Source of the DNA: Nematostella vectensis
Taxonomy: Eukaryota; Cnidaria; Anthozoa; Actiniaria; Edwardsiidae
Assembly (NCBI RefSeq): GCF_932526225.1
Contig: NC_064047.1
Location: forward strand, 434,001 to 498,000
Direction of reading: 5' to 3'
Length of the DNA: 64,000 nt
The notes under the pieces are model-generated. The model ran no database searches and had not been told where the DNA came from. It saw nothing but the letters and a program-made list of their open reading frames with translations. This document shows positions 54,001 to 63,997 of this stretch, in pieces (within the stretch, counting starts at the first letter, position 1; the number at the start of each line of letters is the position of its first letter). The translations under genes and the position numbers were made by a program.

Positions 54001-55200
54001 TTTTGATTGACAGTATGACCGATATCAGCGTTTCGGCACTGAGGAGTGCGTCCTTCAGATGGGCGGTGTCTTGTGCCCAGGTCGAGGGTGTGGCATGGGG
54101 CTCTTTCCCGCGGCAGGAGCCAGAAGTGTTCACTGCCAGGGTGGGTGTAATGTGAGTATTAGCTCTTGATATTGCAGACGCAATTTGCACGCAAAAATTT
54201 TAACTGGAATAATTTGAACATGTCTACACCCAACCCCATCCTTCATACCCATCGCACGCCTAATGGCGAAGTCAAAGTTGTTGTGTATTGCTTCTCAGCT
54301 GACGTTTTGCCGCGAATGCAAAGGACGGTATGAAAGGGGACACAAATGCCAGACACAAACACGACCCTCTACTAGAACGTCTCTTTTAAGCGTAAGTAAC
54401 GAAATAAATGAGTGTTTTTATTGCCTGAATCGTCAAAGGTCTCATCCTCGGGGACCCAGGGCGTCCGAGATCGCACACACAATCTCTCTGATTTTTGTTG
54501 TGCACCCTTTCCTTTTGTCCTGAATGAGCCTTCCGCCATACATTTTATTTTAATTCCAGCGGTATCGTGTATCTCGAGAAAGCGCGCGCAGGTCATGTTG
54601 GGAGCAGGAAGACCAGGAAGCTCAGGATCTTATCCGACGCATTAGCAAGCCGTGCCCCAAGTGCAACGTGCCAACAGAGAAAAGCGGTGAGTCTGTCACG
54701 TGCCAACAGAGAAAAGCGGTGAGTCTGTCACGTGCCAACAGAAAAAAGCGCTTAGTCTGTCACGTGCCCACAGAGAAAAGCGGTAAGTCGATTATGTGCC
54801 CACAGAGAAAAGCGGTAAGTCGATCACGTGCCCACAGAGAAAAGCGGTAAGTCGATCACGTGCCCACAGAGAAAAGCGGTAAGTCGATCATGTGCCCACA
54901 GAGAAAAGCGGTAAGTCGGCCATGTGCCCACTGAGAAAATCGGTAAGTCGATCATGTGCCCACAGAGAAAAGCGGTAAGTCGATCATGTGCTAGCAGAGA
55001 AAAGCGGTTAGTTAGGCGGTCGTAACCACATGTGCTCGCCCTGTAAATTTGAGAGGTGTCCCCATGTTATGTTTCTAGGCGGTTGTAACCACATGTCCTG
55101 CTCGCGATGTAAATTTGACTGGTGCTGGCTTTGCGGCATTCAGTGGAACCCCGAGTGTCAAGGCAACCATTGGTTCCTTCAAGAACGCTACCGACGGTGA
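45201..55200 (+). CDS. PRKN: Parkin, RBR E3 ubiquitin ligase
   Basis: Eleven coding exons: 45201-45383, 45765-45912, 48182-48306, 48872-48955, 52010-52125, 52356-52501, 52885-52946, 54014-54151, 54299-54391, 54560-54686 and 55079-55200. They total 447 residues (human about 465). Ubl covers residues 1-79 ([20 protein letters not shown]) with NQSIIHAI, placing a Ser at about 69 equivalent to the PINK1 site Ser65. Next come RING0 ([30 protein letters not shown]), RING1 ([20 protein letters not shown]) and IBR ([25 protein letters not shown]). The REP helix keeps a Trp ([10 protein letters not shown]). RING2 is [20 protein letters not shown], with the catalytic Cys at about 410, then [12 protein letters not shown]. 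Parkin transfers ubiquitin in mitophagy with PINK1. The C terminus ([12 protein letters not shown]) is longer than in vertebrates. The exon 1/2 junction after TLQ matches the vertebrate one. Introns carry junction-derived repeats. Confidence 0.95.
45913..48181 (+). repeat. Parkin intron 2: 42-45-bp ATG/GATGAT array
   Basis: The whole intron is a tandem array whose unit contains GATGATAGTACTGGTGGAAT and GGTACCACTGTATGATGGTG, with GAT microsatellite expansions. It starts within about 30 nt of the donor. Long His-, Asp- or Met-rich open frames on both strands are artefacts. Confidence 0.95.
48336..48645 (+). repeat. Parkin intron 3: 24-bp array
   Basis: Thirteen units of CACCATCCAAACACTTGAGA plus TTAT, starting about 30 nt after the exon 3 donor. 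The unit has no exon sequence. Confidence 0.95.
48931..51850 (+). repeat. Parkin intron 4: about 60 copies of exon 4 end plus donor
   Basis: Exon 4 ends GGCAGGGTGCAAAGGAGAAA CAGCC with donor GTAAGTAGCAAGG at 48956. A 43-46-bp unit carrying that same exon end (often without ACA), the GTAAGT donor and AGCAAGGGTGCATGA is repeated about 60 times. Two blocks (from about 49240 and about 50224) repeat with a 984-bp offset, so there is a higher-order duplication. Confidence 0.95.
52190..52356 (+). repeat. Degenerate copies of the parkin exon 6 start
   Basis: Before the true acceptor at 52355, GACCCTGTACTTTACTTGTG (about 52231) and GACCCTGTTCTTGTTTGTGC (about 52298) resemble the exon 6 start GACCCTGTTCTTGTGTTTCC. 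The upstream copies keep TACAG- or TGTG-like contexts but are decayed. Confidence 0.65.
52470..52700 (+). repeat. Parkin exon 6 end and donor repeated about five times
   Basis: Exon 6 ends CCATGGATACACCCTCCCCT, GCCCTGGTGACACAG, with GTGAGTAA. The roughly 46-bp block recurs with GGTGACACAGGTGAGTAACC near 52530-52552, 52576-52598 and 52618-52640, and more loosely near 52655-52680. Confidence 0.9.
52938..53035 (+). repeat. Parkin exon 7 end and donor repeated
   Basis: Exon 7 ends CAAGAGCAG with donor GTTTGT at 52947. AAGAACGGTTTGTTCTCACA (near 52974) and CAAGAGCAGGTTTGTTCTCA (near 53007) repeat the junction, separated by CAGTATAATGGTCCT. Confidence 0.8.
53230..53446 (-). mobile_element. Non-LTR retrotransposon reverse-transcriptase C-terminal fragment
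   Basis: The minus-strand frame encodes [20 protein letters not shown], then [22 protein letters not shown]. This is the pattern seen after the RT core in jockey/CR1/L2-like elements. It is a short, dead fragment in parkin intron 7. The acceptor-derived array begins right at its edge. Confidence 0.75.
53447..54013 (+). repeat. Array copying the parkin exon 8 acceptor
   Basis: About 17 copies of a 32-bp unit, TTTTGATTGACAGTATGACA plus CTAGTTTGCTATG. The true acceptor reads TTTGATTGACAG followed by exon bases TATGACC at 54014. Each unit therefore repeats the pyrimidine-poor tract, CAG and first six exon bases. Confidence 0.95.
54668..55010 (+). repeat. Array copying the parkin exon 10 end and donor
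   Basis: Exon 10 ends CGTGCCAACAGAGAAAAGCG with GTGAGTCT. A 29-36-bp unit of GTGCCCACAGAGAAAAGCGG then TAAGTCGATCA is repeated about ten times, most with a GTAAGT or GTGAGT donor. Confidence 0.95.
55011..55078 (+). repeat. Partial copy of the parkin RING2 exon start
   Basis: GGCGGTCGTAACCACATGTG and CCCTGTAAATTTGAGAGG copy the exon 11 start (GGCGGTTGTAACCACATGTC, then GATGTAAATTTGAC). In the copy the catalytic TGT (Cys) is CGT (Arg) and the frame soon diverges. The true TTTCTAG acceptor at 55072-55078 follows. Confidence 0.85.
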
Positions 55201-55270
55201 TAAGCTCGTCCCCATCCATTGGGCTGGCCGGGGCTTTAGAGACGATGGTATCCTCGCAGCCTTATTCAAT

Positions 55271-55276
55271 AATAAA
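55271..55276 (+). terminator. Polyadenylation signal of parkin
   Basis: AATAAA about 70 nt after the stop. Confidence 0.65.
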
Positions 55277-55329
55277 ATGCACTCTCCTATAATGTATTAT
55301 CGTCTTCATTCAATGGACAGCTACTAAAC

Positions 55330-55800
55330 GCACGTGATCAGGACGCTCGTGACCAGGTGCCACGTGATCTGTAAGCACGTGACCAGGACGAACGTGACCA
55401 AGACGCTCGTGACCCGGTGCCACGTGACCAGTAAGCACGTGACCAGGACGAACGTGAGCAAGACGCTTGTGACCCGGTGCCACGTGACCAGTAAGCACGT
55501 GACCTGGACACACATGACCAGGAAGCTCGTACCAGGACCCACATGACCATGACTGAAAAATACTAGGATTTAATAGCAAGAGGAAAATAATAGCTTACGT
55601 TAGATGGCCCCATGACAAGTAATCCGGAACCCATGAAGAAATGAGACGAATCCGAAATCCACATACTAGGATCTGGAATCCAAGACTTAAGCCGGAATAA
55701 AAGAATCCTGGAAAACAAAAATGGAATCCGGAATCCACGGGAAAAAAACCCACATGGAATCCGGAATCCACACACTAGGCCCCCCGAATCCAAAAACCTA
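55330..55800. repeat. CACGTGACCAG array and GGAATCCGGAATCC repeats
   Basis: At 55330-55545 about ten imperfect units contain CACGTGACCAGTAAGCACGT. At 55620-55790 there are several copies of GGAATCCGGAATCCAC. Frames here are artefacts. Confidence 0.8.
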
Positions 55801-56630
55801 TTGGGGAACCTGTCATGTGGCGAGTTTTAGAAACCTTTAGAACCGATGACCAGAGTTCAAGAATTTCGTGTGTGCCCGCAAATCGCCAAAACACTTTTTA
55901 AAATGAAATAGTTTGTAAAGCTCGTGCGAGTCTCAGTTGTTTGTTATTGTAGCGATAAGAACTCTGTATCCTCCACGACAACACTAAACATTGTTAGATA
56001 AAATTAAAAAAAAAAAACATAGGAAAATATAAAATAATACAATCTTTTTTCGTCATATCAATTCATGGTAATTTTGAATCAAATTAAATATTTTCTTCCT
56101 TACCATTCAACCAAAACCTCTCGTAACTAGTAATAACCAATAGCAAAATAAAACGCCAACTTCCTTTTACCTTCAAACCCAGTATTTGTACAAAATATTC
56201 TCTTTTTCGCATTATCATAAACAGTATTTTTGAAGGAAATGCTGTTTTTAGTTGATTCCCTTTTCTTGCCCAAAATTGCAAAAGTGCAGATTTTGTTAAA
56301 GTTGTGGTCTTTTCCACCAGCAACTCATTAACTTTTATTGGCTTTTTAATATGGTGTTTTTAAGAACATATCTTAAAGCACATCTGGCAAAGGCATACCG
56401 ACTTTCTCGAGGTCAGGAAAATTACCAAATATTCAAATGGAAAACTTCAGCCAAATGTTGTTTTTGTTTAGGAAAAATCACTTATTGTTTATTATTAGTT
56501 AAAGGGGTAGATGTTCAATGGTGACTTCGGATTACTTGTTTTTCTGTTGGTATTATATTCTAAGTTCTGGGAATGGTTTACGGAAATCACTCACGCGGTT
56601 AAAACACCAAAAGTTGTCCCCTGTCTTCGC
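55801..56630. other. Intergenic AT-rich sequence, nothing recognised
   Basis: No exon, RNA gene or mobile element recognised. Confidence 0.4.
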
Positions 56631-57000
56631 CCATTGTGAGTATGGGATGGTTACGTTGGAAAGGGGGTGGGGTGATTGGGTATCAGTGCCCGGCATTGGC
56701 CCATGTTGAATATGGGCGGGAGGGAGGGGGGGTGATTAGGTATCAGTGCCCTGCATTGGCCCATGGTGAATATGTGGGGGATGGGTGGGGTGATTGGGTA
56801 TTTGTACCCTGCATTGGCCCATGTTGAATATGGGAGGAGGGGTGGGGTGATTGGGTATTTGTACCCTGCATTGGCCCATGTTGAATATGGGCGGGGGTGG
56901 GGGGGGGGGGGTCCATGTTGAATATGGGGGGAGGGGTGTAGTGATTGGGTATCAGTACCCTGCATTGGCCCATGGTGAATATGTGGGGGTGGGGTGTTTG
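56630..57000 (+). repeat. About 60-bp GGGTATCAGTGCCCTGCATT array
   Basis: Six or so units with GATTGGGTATTTGTACCCTG and CATTGGCCCATGTTGAATAT, separated by G-rich spacers. Confidence 0.85.
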
Positions 57001-57129
57001 AGGTTCGGAGAAGTCAGCATTCAATAAAATATCATATCCAGTAAAGGAATGATGGTGAAATGAAACAAAAAAAACTAGAAAATAACAAAAACAAAAAAAG
57101 AAAAAAGACATAGTAAAAAAGAAAAAAAA

Positions 57130-57500
57130 ACGTCGATGGCCGACGATCGAACTAGACAACATGTAAGCAAGAGAGAAAAAATAGACCATACATCCAGACG
57201 TGCGCTGAATCACCGTATGGCAGCTAAAGCTTTACGGCTAAGCTGGAGATTTCGGCCCCAACACCGCTATCTAGCGAGCTGTGTAACACACGGGTACCGA
57301 GGTACCCGCGCATTAATAGGGAGGCAATAACCAGGTTCCTAGCCCTTAAGACCTGAGTCTTATACGGTTACGCCACACACAGCTCGCTGTGACGTAGATT
57401 GAAAAATATTGAGGTCTATCAAGGCACCCTGGGTCTCTTGGGATTGACTATCCTATAGCAGCGGTGTAATAGTCTTGCACGTGTTAATGTTCTTAAGACA
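57130..57500. repeat. Possible SINE or fold-back element
   Basis: AGCGAGCTGTGT (about 57274) and its reverse complement ACACAGCTCGCT (about 57376) bracket the palindrome GGGTACCGAGGTACCC. A wider ACACCGCT-like pair lies outside. On the minus strand a GTTCGATC box is present, hinting at a tRNA-derived SINE. Weak. Confidence 0.3.
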
Positions 57501-57774
57501 ACAAAGGCCAAGTAAGTGGGCAAACCCTGACGCAACTAAAACATAACATTACACCGAATTGACTTTGTGAAAGTGAGCCTTAGAGCTGCTGTAACAGGAT
57601 TAACCCATCATGCATCACACAATTAAGTACGCGGTATCTCTAGGTTCTTTTTTAGTCGAGTTTTTCACTTTATTTTACAAGAGAGTAGCATAATAAGTAG
57701 TTTTCTAAATCATGGCCCTCTCCTAATTTGTAACAATATAATCTTATAAAAACACCCTATATCATAGATGATGA

Positions 57775-57778
<4 letters not shown>

Positions 57779-57834
<56 letters not shown>

Positions 57835-58363
57835 TTTACAATCGGGGGGAAAAGGTTACATTCGGGAAATTTTCCCGACTTTTTTTTATAGCAACTATCC
57901 CTAGCTACGGATGGCAGTCTTCTTAAGATTGTAGTAGATTCAACAAGTTATTTACCGCTTTTCTTGTTGGGTCGCCGATAATATGATTTTTCCTTAGATT
58001 CTGACGCAGAACATAGCGCGCGATGGATAGATAGACCTTTTTTTTCATTCCCGAGTGTAATCTTTTTTTCCCGATTGTAACCTTCGTCCCACACACAATA
58101 GTCAAGTGGGGCTGGATAAGCGCTTGGTATATTTGTTTGGCTGTGTCAGTGGAAATAAACTGTCTTGCACGCTTTAGAGCACCTATTGCTGAGGATATTT
58201 TTTGGGAGATTTCGTCAATATGTTGGTCCCGAGAGTATTTATAATCGATAGTAACGCCCAAAGATCTGGCTTTGTCAACTCTCTTTACTGGAACATTATC
58301 AGTATGAATTTTAATATGATTTGCGTTAGTTGTCTTTATTTTTTGGCTTGAGGCAATCACCAT
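57779..58363 (-). mobile_element. Non-LTR retrotransposon 3' fragment with CTGT tail
   Basis: Minus-strand frame 58363-57923 encodes RARSLGVTIDYKYSRDQHID with IGALKRARQFIS and IYQALIQPHL, the conserved region after the RT palm of CR1/L2-type elements. The catalytic part is missing (5' truncated). Beyond the stop lies (CTGT)n on the same strand (57779-57832), consistent with a microsatellite 3' tail. One stretch (CGTKVTIGKKR) departs from the usual CSPVW-like motif, suggesting a frameshift or rearrangement. Confidence 0.8.
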
Positions 58364-59985
58364 AAACTAGTTTTTAGCTATATTAAGGTAACGAAAGTTT
58401 CGTGTGGACAGAAATACCGAAAATACGATTTTACATTAACTGAGTCCCTACATGAAATACTACCATATTCTGGAATAATATTAACGGTAGCGATTTTATT
58501 TGTAGAAAATATAAGCGAAAAACGTTTTTAGGAGAATTATAAGCATGACACATTTCGCATTTTAATCTTTTAATCCTGTTATCATTAGCGAACGCTCATC
58601 CGGGAACTTACTCGAATTTGCCCGTTACCTAGCAACGAGTCACGAGTTTTTGTGATTTGTTTCATCGGCACTCGCGCTCACACTTTGGTTACTCTGTTTA
58701 ACAATTTTCGATCATTTTTAGTATATTTAACAAAGAAAAACATGCCTCTCAAAAAGAAGAATCCTTGGGAAGGTAGAAAAGCCAAGACTGGACCAAAGAA
58801 ACGGACAAAAGAGAAGTCCCCAAGCCCCTAAAATAAATTTGTTACCCGTGTTATAATCAAAAGAACGCGAAAGACGGAGTTTCTGCGAGTACGAGAAAGA
58901 TACTCCGTACTCCGTGCTGCTTATGATAGCGATAACGAAGATTATCCAGAAAAGTCTTAGTCTGAGTCTTCCCGCATGTTTGGCTTTATTCTTTGCCCAT
59001 GTCTACGATCTCCTAGTTTTTTGCTCTTGTCGAAAGCGCGTGTAACACTTGATAAGCGTTTGTTTTCTTCGGAAACGCAACAGAGCAGCGGTCGAACCCT
59101 ATTGGCTAACGTGCGTGTTGGGATTAGGTGTGAAGTGTTATAATCCGGAAAAGGGATTAAGCATCAAGGAATCTTTAGAAGCGCATTACGGCAAAACAAA
59201 AATCGACCAAAACACCATATATATTGCTCCGAATTGCATAAAATTTGGCAGATCGATAGGTCGATTTGGCAGCCATTAAAATTCTAAATCCATCGAAAGT
59301 TATCTGAATTTGATCGCTGGATATGGCCGAAATTTGCATACTGTAACTTTGAAATATAATTACTTTTGAATGAAACTAGATATCTATAATCGAAGACACA
59401 CTATTGTTAACAAGCATGTACTGACTGAATTAAAACATTTGGCGTCAGTTTTTACTCACGGGAATGGTACCTAAATTCTTCCAAAGACACCTATATCGTT
59501 TTAGGTTCTACTGCCATTTTTAAAAAAAGTTTCCTTTAAAGCAATAAATAACAAAAAAGGTAGATTCTTCATTTTATAATGATTAATTTGATACCTCGTT
59601 TGTATAAATTGTGCGCGCGTAATCATTTTTTTCCGGGACCATGTGTTCCTTAACCTTAAGACTAAGCTTATTTGCTTTCAAACCACAGGCAACCCGAACG
59701 GCACCCACACGGCACCGCGCGCCCAGTTTATTGCCACAGGCAACCCGCAATTAAATTATGTTTCCCTTATTTTCTTCTTATATTCTTCTTATTTTGCCGA
59801 CGAGTCTAAATACTGCTCGAAAAATGAAAATATTGTCGAAAATATCAAGTTGCTAAGCAACTTAATAAGGTCACGTGGTAACGCGATGTGTGCTGCGTGA
59901 CGCGTTACAGATCGAGTGGAACATAATACGCGGCAACGAAAAGAACACAAAAAGTCCTTCGCGAAATCGGCGGGAACAAGGTAGA
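58364..59985. other. Intergenic / 5' region of the RING gene
   Basis: Two small open frames, 58742-58831 (29 codons, very Lys-rich, followed by AATAAA) and 59049-59279 (76 codons), have no recognised domain. I cannot support either as a gene. The last few hundred bases presumably hold the RING gene promoter. Confidence 0.35.
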
Positions 59986-61730
59986 ATGATCGAAAAGAAA
60001 GACCTCACATGTCCCCTGTGTTACACAGCTTATGGGACAGGCTACCCGCAAAGGATCCCTCGGATTCTTGACTGCAGTCATACATTTTGTACGGGTAAGT
60101 TTACATGTGCTGTTTATTCAAACAAACCATCAACAACGACCTCGGCTGGAAATGACTATAAGTACTGGAATATTTCCCTCCTCCGCTCAAGCACAGAATT
60201 TAAAATAAATTCTAAATTCCAATGCTAGAGGTAGTATAATTTCATGTTTATTACCTAATTATTTGGCGACTGAGTAAAATTTCGAAACGAAACGAGAGCG
60301 TTTTTGTAATTGTTTGCCTGTGGTTTCGAGTGACAATGTCAAGTTTTTTTTTTTTTTTTCAAAGCACCAAAGTAAATTACTAGTGCCGAACATATTTCAG
60401 TAGGACTGATCAAATGAAGAAAATTTCAGATTTCCGTACCCTAACCTCTTCAATGTTTGTGCTACGTTTGTTAGCATTCTGTGGTTGCCTAGTTTCCTAA
60501 TTCCATGTTTTGCCTTTTTCCCTACATCGTTTGTAAAAAGAAGGAGGGAACCATACAGCGAGTCGTGAATAACCCAATTTTGCCCTTAATTATAAACATA
60601 GCGATACAATGACAAAGTTTTGGGTAGCCGTTGTGAAGCTATAAATCATGTTAATCTTTTGAAACCACCGGCACTTAATTGATTTTTACCACCAACTTGG
60701 TAAGCTAATGTTTTGTATAACTGTTTTCTAGCTAGAATGATAGTTGTCATGTGTTTATCATTATTCACTACATCACTATATTTTCGGTGCCTTAAAATAG
60801 GAAGCTTAAAGTAAATATTAATTGAAAACTTTATTCCTGTGATGGGATTGGGGTTAGACGGGGGTGGGGGTTGTCTGCGCAGGGAGATGGGGTGGCGGTT
60901 ATTGTCCCGCAAGGTAGAAGTCACATACTTGAATACACTGAGTTGAGATTTAGTATTGACCTCACGTGTTCTGCTATCTCTTAGTGTTTTAAATTCACTT
61001 TTTTTGACAAGCACTTGTGAATTTTTATTTTACAGGACTCCCCTTCCTTCACAGCTAATCTCCCTCCAGGAAATGAAAAAAAAAAATCAATACAAATATA
61101 TTTGATGTTTCTAAAAGCTCACAAACCAAACTTGTACCTGTATCAACCTCTGGCCCAGAGAAAATCTTGTAAATTTGGCTCATCATTAATGCAGACCATA
61201 CAGCATCAAAACATAATACTATAATATAAACATTGGCTTTAATCCTTTCTTGCAGCATACAGTATGATTGACAAGCTGTTTAATTTCAGAATGCATCATG
61301 AAGATCAAGGAGCTCCAAGGAGACGTGGTGGAATGCCCAACTTGTAAGTTACGCACACTGCTCACAAGCAGTGTTGACTGTCTGGAGAAGAACATGGATA
61401 TTCTGACAGCCGTTTTTGCTGCTGAACAAGAAGAGGAACCAGTTTGTAATTTCTGTGCATCAAAAGTGTATCCACCTAAACCTGCACGTTTTTTCTGTAC
61501 GGAGTGCGCTGTGTATTCTTGTGGTAACTGTTCAGACGAGATCCATTCTCAAATGGAGTTTCGTACTCATGGTGTTAGTCTGGCAAGCGCTCATCAGGAG
61601 GCGACAGAGGACTGCTCTGTCCAGTTCCCATCCCGTCCATCTTCTGGAATGTCTAGTACAGGCACCACTTCACGGCCAAAGTTAACAAGCAGGCCCTCGA
61701 GTGGTTTATTAGATTACAGCTTACTGCCTG
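59986..61730 (+). CDS. RING/B-box protein, probable E3 ligase (3' partial)
   Basis: Exons 59986-60094 and 61290-61730; the gene continues past the window. The ATG at 59986 starts MIEKKDLTCPLCYTAYG. The phase 1 junction completes a C3HC4 RING: CPLC, ILDCSHTFCTECI, ECPTC. A B-box follows at about residues 87-130 (CNFCASKVY, FFCTECAVYSCGNCSDEIHS). A Ser/Arg/Pro/Thr-rich linker runs to the LLPG donor at 61731. RING plus B-box is the TRIM signature. Whether a coiled coil and C-terminal domain follow cannot be seen. The frame is open upstream to 59875 without an ATG. Confidence 0.85.
60095..61289. other. RING gene intron 1
   Basis: 1.2 kb of AT-rich intron with a poly-T tract near 60345. No other feature recognised. 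Confidence 0.5.
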
Positions 61731-63955
61731 GTAAGACAAATGATGTACCTACTGTATAGTGATAATAATATAGGCCCTCAAGTGGTTTATTAGATTACAG
61801 CTTACTGCCTGGTAAGACAAATGATGTACCTACTGTATAGTGATAATGATATAGGCCCTCAAGTGGTTTATTAGATTACAGCTTACTGCCTGGTAAGACA
61901 AATGATGTACCTACTGTATAGTGATAATAATATAGGCCCTCAAGTGGTTTATTAGATTACAGCTTACTGCCTGGTAAGACAAATGATGTACCTACTGTAT
62001 AGTGATAATGATATAGGCCCTCAAGTGGTTTATTAGATTACAGCTTACTGCCTGGTAAGACAAATGATGTACCTACTGTATAGTGATAATAATATAGGCC
62101 CTCAAGTGGTTTATTAGATTACAGCTTACTGCCTGGTAAGACAAATGATGTACCTACTGTAGAGTGATAATGATATAGGCCCTCAAGTGGTTTATTAGAT
62201 TACAGCTTACTGCCTGGTAAGACAAATGATGTACCTACTGTAGAGTGATAATGATATAGGCCCTCAAGTGGTTTATTAGATTACAGCTTACTGCCTGGTA
62301 AGACAAATGATGTACCTACTGTAGAGTGATAATGATATAGGCCCTCAAGTGGTTTATTAGATTACAGCTTACTGCCTGGTAAGACAAATGATGTACCTAC
62401 TATAGAGTGATAATGATATAGGCCCTCGAGTGGTTTATTAGATTACAGCTTACTGCCTGGTAAGACAAATGATGTACCTACTGTAGAGTGATAATGATAT
62501 AGGCCCTCAAGTGGTTTATTAAAATACAGCTTACTGCCTGGTAAGACAAATGATGTACCTACTATAGAGTGATAATGATATAGGCCCTCGAGTGGTTTAT
62601 TAGATTACAGCTTACTGCCTGGTAAGACAAATGATGTACCTACTATAGAGTGATAATGATATAGGCCCTCAAGTGGTTTATTAGATTACAGCTTACTGCC
62701 TGGTAAGACAAATGATGTACCTACTGTAGAGTGATAATGATATAGGCCCTCAAGTGGTTTATTAGATTACAGCTTACTGCCTGGTAAGACAAATGATGTA
62801 CCTACTGTAGAGTGATAATGATATAGGCCCTCAAGTGGTTTATTAGATTACAGCTTACTGCCTGGTAAGACAAATGATGTACCTACTATAGAGTGATAAT
62901 GATATAGGCCCTCGAGTGGTTTATTAGATTACAGCTTACTGCCTGGTAAGACAAATGATGTACCTACTGTAGAGTGATAATGATATAGGCCCTCAAGTGG
63001 TTTATTAAAATACAGCTTACTGCCTGGTAAGACAAATGATGTACCTACTATAGAGTGATAATGATATAGGCCCTCGAGTGGTTTATTAGATTACAGCTTA
63101 CTGCCTGGTAAGACAAATGATGTACCTACTATAGAGTGATAATGATATAGGCCCTCAAGTGGTTTATTAGATTACAGCTTACTGCCTGGTAAGACAAATG
63201 ATGTACCTACTGTATAGTGATAATAATATAGGCCCTCAAGTGGTTTATTAGATTACAGCTTACTGCCTGGTAAGACAAATGATGTACCTACTGTAGAGTG
63301 ATAATGATATAGGCCCTCAAGTGGTTTATTAGATTACAGCTTACTGCCTGGTAAGACAAATGATGTACCTACTGTAGAGTGATAATGATATAGGCCCTCA
63401 AGTGGTTTATTAGATTACAGCTTACTGCCTGGTAAGACAAATGATGTACCTACTGTAGAGTGATAATGATATAGGCCCTCAAGTGGTTTATTAGATTACA
63501 GCTTACTGCCTGGTAAGACAAATGATGTACCTACTGTAGAGTGATAATGATATAGGCCCTCAAGTGGTTTATTAGATTACAGCTTACTGCCTGGTAAGAC
63601 AAATGATGTACCTACTATAGAGTGATAATGATATAGGCCCTCGAGTGGTTTATTAGATTACAGCTTACTGCCTGGTAAGACAAATGATGTACCTACTGTA
63701 GAGTGATAATGATATAGGCCCTCAAGTGGTTTATTAGATTACAGCTTACTGCCTGGTAAGACAAATGATGTACCTACTGTATAGTGATAATGATATAGGC
63801 CCTCGAGTGGTTTATTAGATTACAGCTTACTGCCTGGTAAGACAAATGATGTACCTACTATAGAGTGATAATGATATGGGCCCTCAAGTGGTTTATTAGA
63901 TTACAGCTTGCAGCCTGGTAAGACCAATGCTGTACCTACTGTATAAGGTAAGAAT
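61690..63955 (+). repeat. 81-bp array copying the RING gene exon end and donor
   Basis: Exon 2 ends AGGCCCTCGAGTGGTTTATT and AGATTACAGCTTACTGCCTG with donor GTAAGACAAA at 61731. About 28 copies of the 81-bp unit follow, each with the same 44 or so exon bases and donor, then a TAG/TGA-containing spacer. The final copy (near 63900) is diverged. Confidence 0.95.
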
Positions 63956-63965
63956 ATAGGCAGAA

Positions 63966-63997
63966 GAGTGTGGTGGTGGTGGTGGGGGGGGGGGGGG
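63966..63997 (+). repeat. G-rich tract at window end
   Basis: (GGT)n followed by about 14 G. A candidate G-quadruplex; homopolymer length may be unreliable. Confidence 0.8.
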
